A stretch of 64,000 nucleotides of DNA from Streptomyces sp. 840.1 (GTDB taxonomy: Bacteria; Actinomycetota; Actinomycetes; Streptomycetales; Streptomycetaceae). This document shows positions 8,283 through 15,397 of the stretch, in pieces; within the stretch, counting starts at the first letter, position 1, and every line of letters starts with the position of its first letter. The notes under the pieces were generated by a model that did no database searches, was not told the DNA's origin, and saw only the letters and a program-made list of their open reading frames with translations. The position numbers and the translations under genes are program-made. The DNA lies in NCBI RefSeq assembly GCF_003751445.1, contig NZ_RJUU01000003.1:1346365-1410364 (forward strand), read 5' to 3'.

Positions 8283-8442
8283 TTCTGTTCCCGTGAAGGA
8301 CCTATCGCCTCCTGCGGGCAGCTTCCGGTACGGAACGCGGGAGGAGCGCCCGTGGGCGGAAGCGGACTGGAACGTCGGCTGATTGGTCTACGCCTTCTGG
8401 GGCACGAGGACGTTGGCAGCCCATACACCGAGAGGCACTTCT

Positions 8443-8682
8443 GTGTTGATTGCGCACCCCATGATCCTGCGGAGTCTCGTCGGTCGGTACGAGAAGCTCC
8501 AGCTTCTGAACTCTCAGGAGCGCACGCCGCCGACGGATCAGGAACTGCAGGACGTGTCCTACACGCTGTGCGTGACCACCGGCACGCGCACGGTGGAGGA
8601 CGCGCTCGTGGCAGCGGAGCAACAGCTCGCCTCGCCGGCCGACGCGGAGGTCGCCTCCTCGGACGTACGGCTCACGGCCTGA
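8443..8682 (+). CDS. DUF5133 domain protein
   Basis: A 79-residue protein starting at GTG 8443 (MLIAHPMILRSLVGRYEKLQ), where the family normally begins; a gagagg ribosome-binding site lies 6-11 nt upstream. The central DVSYTLCVTTGTRTVEDALVAAE segment is the hallmark of DUF5133, a small streptomycete family of unknown function often found near regulators. The frame is open 20 codons further upstream, but that part has no family match or ribosome-binding site. Confidence 0.82.
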   Translation: MLIAHPMILRSLVGRYEKLQLLNSQERTPPTDQELQDVSYTLCVTTGTRTVEDALVAAEQQLASPADAEVASSDVRLTA

Positions 8683-9100
8683 TGCCGGCAGGCATCGCAG
8701 TGCACCGGCTATGACCAGTTGGCCGAAGCACCTGGCAACGGCACCGCCGTGCCCCACTGCACGACGAAGCACGACGAAGCCTGCCCTGGTGCCGCCTTCA
8801 CGTCCTCCTGGATCGCTCAGCAACGGCTGACGTCACACTCGTCGGCGGGACGAACGACGCGATCAGGCCGATCGCGTTGTTCGTCCCGCCGGCGTACACG
8901 TGGTGCGTGTCGGGGGCCATCGGCATCGTTCAGGTGCACCCCAAGCGGCACCACCGACACAGCGCCCCGTCATGCAACGCTGCGTGATTCGGGTTGGGGG
9001 TCTGGCCTGAGGTCGTGTCCTACATGGCAGTTCGTTGGTCCTACCAGCAAAAGGAGTGACTGCTGGTGGGGTGCGGCCGATGACGCTTTTCGTTTCCGAG
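8683..9100. other. non-coding region with a 22-bp hairpin and possible IS debris
   Basis: No gene is seen. The main content is a near-perfect 22-bp stem with a 5-nt loop at 8843-8891 (listed separately). Around 9015-9045 the text cctacatggc(c)agtt resembles the bases just upstream of the decayed IS5-type element at about 10708, so this stretch may hold the end of another lost insertion. Confidence 0.4.
8843..8891. repeat. long inverted repeat, 22-bp arms with 5-nt loop
   Basis: The arms 8843-8864 and 8870-8891 pair at 21 of 22 positions around the loop aggcc. No T-tract follows. It lies between the convergent DUF5133 and EamA genes, so a bidirectional terminator is the simplest reading; a relic of a small mobile palindrome is the alternative. 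Confidence 0.8.
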
Positions 9101-9997
9101 TTACGGGCGGTCGGTGCTGGTTGGCATCGGCGGAGCTGGGCGGCTTTCAGCACGCCAGGTCGCTGCGGCACCGGCTGACACGATCAGTCCCATGCCGACG
9201 AGTACCGGTGCGGAGAGACTCTCGGCGAGTGCGAGGGCGCCGATGAGTGCGCCCATCACTGGGTCGAGGGAGAACAACGTCGCGACCACTTTGGCCCCGG
9301 CCATCTTCACGGCCTGGAAATCCAGGGTGAAAGCGAGAGCCACCCCGACGACGCCGGAGACAACGACCAGGACCCGGTCGGATCCGTTGACGCTTGGGGC
9401 GGCGGGAAGGGAGAAGGGGAGGAGCAGGATCGCCGATATGCAGACCGATACGGCCAGTCCCTCCAATCCGGAGGACGCCCTGCCCACGCGCTGAGCGAAG
9501 ACGGTGTAGCAGGCAAGGGCCAGCGCGGAGAGCAGTCCGGAGGCGATTCCCGCCCACTCGTCCGTCCCGCCGGGTTCCGTTACCAGGACTACGCCCGCCA
9601 GGCCGACTGCCGGGAGGAGCGCTTCGCGCCAAGCGCGCGCCGAGGCGACCGCCACGACGAACGGACCGAGGAACAGCAGCGTCGCCGCCACGCCGAGTGG
9701 GAGGCGGCCCACCGTGCAGTAGTAGGCCACGTTCATGACGGCCATCGCCGCGCCGTAGATGACCATGCCGGCCCAGTCCTGCCGCGTGTGGCCACGGACC
9801 CTCGGCCGCACCAGCACCATCAGGAAGAGGGCAGCGCAGAGCTGCCGCAGCCCGGCGACGGCGGGAGCACCCAGCCGGTCGAAGAGTGTCGAGGCGAGTG
9901 CTGCTGAGGCTTGCACACTCAGACAACTGACGAGGACCAGGCCCGCGCCGATGAATGCTCGGATACGGGCAGGCCCCATGGTGGTCGGTTCGCTCAC
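9101..9997 (-). CDS. EamA/DMT-family membrane exporter
   Basis: A 298-residue protein with about ten hydrophobic segments in two homologous EamA halves (first half around GAPAVAGLRQLCAALFLMVL, second around ALAFTLDFQAVKMAGAKVVATLF). This RhaT/YdcZ-like permease family usually exports amino acids or metabolites; the substrate is not readable. Start GTG at 9997 is chosen because GGAGG lies 7 nt upstream. It is divergent from a TetR regulator with two shared operator half-palindromes between them, so it is probably the repressed target. Confidence 0.88.
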   Translation of the reverse strand: MSEPTTMGPARIRAFIGAGLVLVSCLSVQASAALASTLFDRLGAPAVAGLRQLCAALFLMVLVRPRVRGHTRQDWAGMVIYGAAMAVMNVAYYCTVGRLPLGVAATLLFLGPFVVAVASARAWREALLPAVGLAGVVLVTEPGGTDEWAGIASGLLSALALACYTVFAQRVGRASSGLEGLAVSVCISAILLLPFSLPAAPSVNGSDRVLVVVSGVVGVALAFTLDFQAVKMAGAKVVATLFSLDPVMGALIGALALAESLSAPVLVGMGLIVSAGAAATWRAESRPAPPMPTSTDRP

Positions 9998-10048
9998 GTG
10001 CGCACCTCCGGTAGAAGGCAGGAGGCGCTCAGTCTTCCCTTGCCTCAT

Positions 10049-10078
10049 TGAAACGATCGTTTCACTGTAACGCTCGTT
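10049..10078. promoter_or_regulatory. twin operators between exporter and tetR
   Basis: A perfect 16-bp palindrome tgaaacgatcgtttca (10049-10064) is followed by a second copy of its core. Both share AACGNTCGTT (10052-10061 and 10069-10078), with starts 17 bp apart. The position, in the divergent promoter region of a TetR gene, suggests autoregulation and control of the exporter. Confidence 0.7.
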
Positions 10079-10089
10079 ATGCTGGGCGC

Positions 10090-10698
10090 ATGGACCAGGA
10101 CACCGCTGACACCGCTGAGGCCACGGCCAGACCGTCCGCCAGGGACCGATTGCTGGACGCAGCCGACGAGCTCTTCTCCCGGAACGGCATCGCCCGCACC
10201 AGCGTCGATCAGGTGCTGCACCAGGCCCACGTCGCCCCCGCCACGCTCTACGCGCACTTCGGGGGAAAGGACGGCCTGGTCGCAGCCGCGCTGCAACGGC
10301 GCCTGGACCGCTGGGAACAGGTATGGAAGGAAGCGGTAGACGCCGCAGCCGCACCCGCCGACAAGCTCCTGGCCCTGTTCGACGCTGTCTCCGCCTACCG
10401 GGACCGGTACACCCCGGGCCGCGGGTGCGCCTTCCTCGCGACCAGCATTGAGCTGCCTGACCTCGATCACCCCGCCCGCGCCGTGATCGAGGCGGAGTCC
10501 ACGCTCCTTCTCACGCGGCTGAACCGGCTGGCGGAAACTGTCACCCCCGAGAACCCCGCCGCCCTGGCAGGCAACGTGCTGCTCGTGTACGACGGAGCCA
10601 TGGCCAACCTCCAACGCGGACGGACACCGGAGCCGCTCGGCCACGGCAAGGCGCTGGCGAGATGCCTGATCCAGAACGCGATCGAGACCGAACAGTGA
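10090..10698 (+). CDS. TetR-family repressor
   Basis: A 202-residue regulator. The N-terminal HTH (RDRLLDAADELFSRNGIARTSVDQVLHQAHVAPATLYAHFGGKDGLV) is the canonical TetR fold; the ligand domain contains GRGCAFLATSIELPD, common in regulators of small-molecule exporters or reductases. ATG 10090 is taken as start, since the longer frame from 10048 would place coding sequence over the operator. Divergent EamA exporter is the likely target. Confidence 0.88.
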   Translation: MDQDTADTAEATARPSARDRLLDAADELFSRNGIARTSVDQVLHQAHVAPATLYAHFGGKDGLVAAALQRRLDRWEQVWKEAVDAAAAPADKLLALFDAVSAYRDRYTPGRGCAFLATSIELPDLDHPARAVIEAESTLLLTRLNRLAETVTPENPAALAGNVLLVYDGAMANLQRGRTPEPLGHGKALARCLIQNAIETEQ

Positions 10699-10699
10699 G

Positions 10700-11314
10700 A
10701 CCGCGCCCTACATGGCCAGTTGGCGGTTGGGCTGGTCATGGGAAGTGGACGGTGGGGATGGATCGTTGCGGACGGGCTGTGGGAGACAGCACGGCCGTTG
10801 CTGCCGCCGGCCCGAGTTCGTCCGCAGGGCGGTGGGCTCGCGAACATCGATGACGAGGCAGTCTTCGCGGCGATCATCTACGTGCTGGTCAGCGGGTGCG
10901 CCTGGCGGGCCTTACCGCCGTGCTTCGGTGCGTCGAAGCCCCACCGTGCACCGCCGGTTCGTCATCGAAGCCGATGCTGTCCCATTTCCACATGGGACAC
11001 GAATCCCACGCGCGGGAATCGAAGCCCCGTCGCCTTCACTGCCGACACGGCGTATGACGTCCCTCGCCTGCGGCGGTGGCTCTGGGGCAAGCACATCGGA
11101 GTCCGCATCGCCCGCAAAGGCATTGACTCCAGCGAGCGGCTCGGCCGCCGCAGACGGGTGATCGAACGGACGATGTCGTGGCTGACCGGCTACCGCCGGC
11201 TCAACCACCGCTACGGAGCGGAAACCAGGCAACTACCTGGCCTTTCTCGGACTCGCGGCCGCACTCTGCTGCTACAAACGATTCCACGAACTGACCATGC
11301 AGGACACGGTCTAA
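10700..11314 (+). pseudogene. decayed IS5-type transposase (internal deletion and frameshifts)
   Basis: An N-terminal fragment (DGLWETARPLLPPARVRPQGG, FAAIIYVLVSGCAWRALPPCFG) is followed, after loss of the catalytic middle part, by a C-terminal fragment (KAYD-like TAYDVPRLRRWLWGKHIGVRIARKG, IERTMSWLTGYRRLNHRY). The remaining C-terminus (NYLAFLGLAAALCCYKRFHEL) is in another frame and ends at TAA 11312-11314. The fragments match streptomycete IS5-family transposases of about 270-290 residues; about 100 codons are missing. The tandem IS pair was inserted exactly at the final TAA. Left end is approximate. Confidence 0.8.
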
Positions 11315-12432
11315 GTGAGCGTTTGGTTCGCATATCAGGTGTTTGGCTGCGATTCTGAGCGGTCAAGCGAAGTCCCCTGAGCGGTGATTCGCCGGGGAAG
11401 TGGCTTATACGGCAATCCGTGGACCAGTAATGCACCGGGTTTCTGATGAGAGATCCCGTCTCATTCAGAAGCAACCTGGTTCATGCGGGTCTGCGCACTC
11501 GCGCCCTGGTGCCCCGGATGCCTCGCCGCACGCCCTGCCCAGGTCGGCTGCCGCCGCGTACCCAGGCATCATGCAGCCCTCACAGTCCTACCCCAGCGAC
11601 CTGTCCGACGCCCGCTGGGAACTCATCCGCCCCACGCTGGAAGCCTGGCGCCAGGCCCGCGCCGGCATCCGCAAGCCCACCCACGACCTACGCACCCTGA
11701 TGAACGCCATCCTCTACGTCGACCGCACCGGCATTCCCTGGCGCTACCTCCCCCACGACTTCCCACCCCACCAGACCGTCTACGGCTACTTCGCCCGCTG
11801 GGAAGCCGACGGCATCTTCGACCAGCTCACCAACATCCTCCGCGGCAAGGTCCGCAAGGCCGAAGGCCGCGCGAGCCAGCCCAGCGCCTGCCTGATCGAC
11901 AGCCAGAGCATCAAGACTTCCGCCACCGTCCCCCTGACCAGCCAAGGTATCGACCCGGCCAAGAAGATCATCGGACGCAAACGGCACATCGTCACCGACA
12001 CCCTCGGCCTCCTCCTGGCCGTCGCCGTCACCGCCGCGAGCGTCCACGACTCCGCGGCCGGCACCCAGCTCATGACCAAGGTCGCCGCACTCCACCCAAC
12101 GATCAGCAAAGCCTGGGCCGACAACGGCTACAAGACCAAAGCCGTCGAACACGCCGCCCACCTCGGCATCGACCTCGAGATCGTCCAACGCGACCCCACC
12201 ACCAGAGGCTTCCACGTCCAGCCACGCCGATGGGTCATCGAACGCACCCTCGGCTGGCTCATGCACCACCGCCGCCTCGCCCGCGACTACGAAACCCACC
12301 CCCACCGATCAGCAGCCATGATCCAGCTGGCCGCCATCAACCTCATGACCCGCCGCCTCACCCACGAGACCACCCTCAACTGGCGCGACACCTAGACCAA
12401 ATGAAACAGACATCGGAGAACGAAACGCTCAC
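11315..12432 (+). mobile_element. IS5-family insertion sequence, copy 1 of a direct tandem
   Basis: An 1118-bp element with terminal inverted repeats (gtgagcgtttggttc at the left, matched at 14 of 15 bases by the reverse complement of the right end). It is flanked by TAA on each side, a 3-bp target site typical of IS1031-like IS5 groups. A 256-bp leader precedes the transposase gene. Confidence 0.92.
11571..12395 (+). CDS. IS5-family transposase, copy 1
   Basis: A 274-residue DDE transposase. It starts with the DUF4096-like N-terminal domain (YPSDLSDARWELIRPTLEAW, IPWRYLPHDFPPHQTVYGYF); catalytic residues are probably D110 (CLIDSQS), D184 (ADNGYKT) and E224 (WVIERTLGWL) with the Y/R/E-helix signature behind it. 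The frame is open 57 codons upstream, but family N-termini begin at MQPSQSYPSDL. No frameshift or stop is present, so it looks functional. Confidence 0.93.
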   Translation: MQPSQSYPSDLSDARWELIRPTLEAWRQARAGIRKPTHDLRTLMNAILYVDRTGIPWRYLPHDFPPHQTVYGYFARWEADGIFDQLTNILRGKVRKAEGRASQPSACLIDSQSIKTSATVPLTSQGIDPAKKIIGRKRHIVTDTLGLLLAVAVTAASVHDSAAGTQLMTKVAALHPTISKAWADNGYKTKAVEHAAHLGIDLEIVQRDPTTRGFHVQPRRWVIERTLGWLMHHRRLARDYETHPHRSAAMIQLAAINLMTRRLTHETTLNWRDT

Positions 12433-12435
12433 TAA
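12433..12435. repeat. TAA spacer joining the two IS copies
   Basis: The same 3 bases stand before copy 1 (11312-11314), between the copies (12433-12435) and after copy 2 (13554-13556). The joint reads ctcac-taa-gtgag, so abutted inverted ends face each other across 3 bp, as in IS circle junctions. Confidence 0.85.
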
Positions 12436-13553
12436 GTGAGCGTTTGGTTCGCATATCAGGTGTTTGGCTGCGATTCTGAGCGGTCAAGCGAAGTCCCCTG
12501 AGCGGTGATTCGCCGGGGAAGTGGCTTATACGGCAATCCGTGGACCAGTAATGCACCGGGTTTCTGATGAGAGATCCCGTCTCATTCAGAAGCAACCTGG
12601 TTCATGCGGGTCTGCGCACTCGCGCCCTGGTGCCCCGGATGCCTCGCCGCACGCCCTGCCCAGGTCGGCTGCCGCCGCGTACCCAGGCATCATGCAGCCC
12701 TCACAGTCCTACCCCAGCGACCTGTCCGACGCCCGCTGGGAACTCATCCGCCCCACGCTGGAAGCCTGGCGCCAGGCCCGCGCCGGCATCCGCAAGCCCA
12801 CCCACGACCTACGCACCCTGATGAACGCCATCCTCTACGTCGACCGCACCGGCATTCCCTGGCGCTACCTCCCCCACGACTTCCCACCCCACCAGACCGT
12901 CTACGGCTACTTCGCCCGCTGGGAAGCCGACGGCATCTTCGACCAGCTCACCAACATCCTCCGCGGCAAGGTCCGCAAGGCCGAAGGCCGCGCGAGCCAG
13001 CCCAGCGCCTGCCTGATCGACAGCCAGAGCATCAAGACTTCCGCCACCGTCCCCCTGACCAGCCAAGGTATCGACCCGGCCAAGAAGATCATCGGACGCA
13101 AACGGCACATCGTCACCGACACCCTCGGCCTCCTCCTGGCCGTCGCCGTCACCGCCGCGAGCGTCCACGACTCCGCGGCCGGCACCCAGCTCATGACCAA
13201 GGTCGCCGCACTCCACCCAACGATCAGCAAAGCCTGGGCCGACAACGGCTACAAGACCAAAGCCGTCGAACACGCCGCCCACCTCGGCATCGACCTCGAG
13301 ATCGTCCAACGCGACCCCACCACCAGAGGCTTCCACGTCCAGCCACGCCGATGGGTCATCGAACGCACCCTCGGCTGGCTCATGCACCACCGCCGCCTCG
13401 CCCGCGACTACGAAACCCACCCCCACCGATCAGCAGCCATGATCCAGCTGGCCGCCATCAACCTCATGACCCGCCGCCTCACCCACGAGACCACCCTCAA
13501 CTGGCGCGACACCTAGACCAAATGAAACAGACATCGGAGAACGAAACGCTCAC
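12436..13553 (+). mobile_element. IS5-family insertion sequence, copy 2 of a direct tandem
   Basis: It repeats copy 1 with a constant offset of 1121 bp; no difference was noticed on reading, including the leader. The right end (aaacgctcac) is followed by TAA and then by the sequence that encodes the C-terminus of the SWIM protein on the other strand. Confidence 0.92.
12692..13516 (+). CDS. IS5-family transposase, copy 2
   Basis: The encoded 274-residue protein is identical to that of copy 1, with the same presumed catalytic residues (D110, D184, E224) and the same start. Perfect identity implies a very recent duplication or insertion, or continuing gene conversion. Confidence 0.93.
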   Translation: MQPSQSYPSDLSDARWELIRPTLEAWRQARAGIRKPTHDLRTLMNAILYVDRTGIPWRYLPHDFPPHQTVYGYFARWEADGIFDQLTNILRGKVRKAEGRASQPSACLIDSQSIKTSATVPLTSQGIDPAKKIIGRKRHIVTDTLGLLLAVAVTAASVHDSAAGTQLMTKVAALHPTISKAWADNGYKTKAVEHAAHLGIDLEIVQRDPTTRGFHVQPRRWVIERTLGWLMHHRRLARDYETHPHRSAAMIQLAAINLMTRRLTHETTLNWRDT

Positions 13554-15397
13554 TAAGGGCTGTCCCGTATCGGATTCCAGGCGGCCGCACACAGCGACTC
13601 GGCCACGGCGGCCGTGTAACGGGCCGCGGTGAGCCAGTGCAGGGCGAAGCCGTCGGTGTCGGCGGGGAGGAGGCGGCCGAAGTGGTCGCGGTCGCGCTGG
13701 GCCGCCGAGGCGCACAGCGCGGCCAGGAGTCCGGCGGCCGTGGGCAGGCCCGCGCGGCTGATGCGGCGGGTCTCGGCCGTGACGTCGCCGAGCATGCCGA
13801 GGGCGGCGCGGCCCGCCGGGACCGTCTGTTCGACCCGGCGCTCCAGGAGGTACAGGGGCGAGTGCGCGCCGGGCTCTCCGGGCGGTGACGGTGGAGGCGC
13901 GGGGTGTCCGGGGGCGGCCGGGCCCGGGAGGTCGGCGCGGCGCAGGCGGTCGAGGCCGAGGTCGATCGTGCCTTCGCCGGTGGGGTGGGCGCAGGCGAGG
14001 AGGGTGAGCCGGGGGTGCGGGGCGGGCACGAGGCGGCCGATGATCCTCAGCCGTGCCCCCGGCGCTGTGGCCAGCAGCATCAGGTTGTCGCGATGGGCCA
14101 GGGCGGGGTCGTCGTCGGCGACGGTGAGCCGGACGGGAATGTTGCCCTCGCACAGCGCGAGCAGGCAGGCGCCGCCCGGCTCCCGCACGGCGCCGAGGAG
14201 TTCGACGTCCAGGAAGATCAGGTCGCTGCCGCCGCCGTCCGGGTCGGCGTAGCGGGAGGTGGACCGCAGGGCGCGGGCGGCCTGTTCGGACGGCGGTGTC
14301 TCCCACAGAGCCGCGAGCGGCGGCTCCGTCCACGCCGCGCCCCGGGCGGTGACTGCCTTGACGCCCTTCCCGGCCCCCAGCCTGCCGTCCGGGGAGACCG
14401 TCGCCCCCGAGACCGCCAGGCCGGCCCGGCCCAGCTCGCGGTGGGTGAGCGCGCTGTCCCCCAGGCGCACGGCCCGGTCCGCCACGCCCAGCGCACGCGC
14501 CGCGCCGCCGGGCGCCACGTCGCCGACGGTGCAGAGGCGGCCGTCGGATCCGGCGACCCAGGTGCGGACGCCGCCGTGCCCCGAGTCGGTGACCACCGGT
14601 TCGGTGAACAGGCCGTACAGGCGCAGCGAGCCATCCGGAGTGTACGGGCGGCGCGCGCGGCCTCTGGCTGCGGCGAGCTCCGCCCCGGACGCGATCCCGA
14701 GCCGGTGCGCGGTGCCCAGGAGTTCGGCCAGGGCCGTGACGAGGCCGGCGGTGCGGTAGGACGGATCTCCGGCGCGGGCCGCCCGCAGCAGGGTGACGAC
14801 GGACAGCGCGGCGCCCGCGGCGCGCGGCAGTTGACGGAGCCGGGCGGTGTGGGCGGCCCGGAGGAGGGCCGCCTGGGTGACGGCGCCCGCCCCGTCGACG
14901 CCGGCCTCCAGCACGGCGGCGCCCGCCGCCCACAGTGCGTCGGCCGCGACACGCTGGGCCGGGCTCGCCACCTCGGGCGAAGAGGCGGATTCGGGGGTGG
15001 AGTTGGAGGTGGGAACGGAAGCGGGATCGGGAGCGGGGGCTGAGCCCGTTGTGGCGGCGGGGTCGGGGCCCGCATGGGTGGCCCGGTCGTCCGGCTCCGG
15101 CGCGGGGTCCGCCGTGGGGGCGGCACAGGCGGCGGCCGCGCGGTGGACGCACGCCGGGGCGAGGAGGCAGGCGCAGTTGATGGCATCGGCCGACGCCACC
15201 ACACCGCCAGGTGCGTGGAGGCGCAGCTCCGTCTCGTCGTCGACGGCGATCACCACCGTGTCCCCGTCGCGGTGCGTCGGGCGGGCGCCGAGCTTGGCGA
15301 CCGCCGCGTCCAGCCGCTTGCGCAGCCGGGGCGAGAGGTTCTCCACCAGTGTCGCCGTGACCTCCGGCGCGACGGGTGGCAGTTGGGCGGCGGTCAT
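13553..15397 (-). CDS. SWIM zinc-finger family protein
   Basis: A 614-residue protein. The SWIM zinc finger is near the N-terminus: C75-x-C77-x5-C83-x-H85 (CACLLAPACVH). A Pro/Ala/Ser-rich linker (about 95-145) leads to a mostly helical region and later beta-rich segments. In E. coli the comparable protein is YehQ, encoded beside a MoxR ATPase and VWA protein. The start overlaps the VWA-protein stop by ATGA. The last residues (WNPIRDSP) and the TAG stop come from the junction with the IS element: the C of its terminal ctcac and the TA of the flanking TAA form the reverse-strand stop. The C-terminus may therefore differ from the ancestral one. Confidence 0.88.
   Translation of the reverse strand: MTAAQLPPVAPEVTATLVENLSPRLRKRLDAAVAKLGARPTHRDGDTVVIAVDDETELRLHAPGGVVASADAINCACLLAPACVHRAAAACAAPTADPAPEPDDRATHAGPDPAATTGSAPAPDPASVPTSNSTPESASSPEVASPAQRVAADALWAAGAAVLEAGVDGAGAVTQAALLRAAHTARLRQLPRAAGAALSVVTLLRAARAGDPSYRTAGLVTALAELLGTAHRLGIASGAELAAARGRARRPYTPDGSLRLYGLFTEPVVTDSGHGGVRTWVAGSDGRLCTVGDVAPGGAARALGVADRAVRLGDSALTHRELGRAGLAVSGATVSPDGRLGAGKGVKAVTARGAAWTEPPLAALWETPPSEQAARALRSTSRYADPDGGGSDLIFLDVELLGAVREPGGACLLALCEGNIPVRLTVADDDPALAHRDNLMLLATAPGARLRIIGRLVPAPHPRLTLLACAHPTGEGTIDLGLDRLRRADLPGPAAPGHPAPPPSPPGEPGAHSPLYLLERRVEQTVPAGRAALGMLGDVTAETRRISRAGLPTAAGLLAALCASAAQRDRDHFGRLLPADTDGFALHWLTAARYTAAVAESLCAAAWNPIRDSP

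Noticed and set aside
10720..11358. A 212-codon frame as an intact transposase
   Set aside because: It lacks the catalytic middle region and ends out of frame with the true C-terminus; treated as pseudogene.
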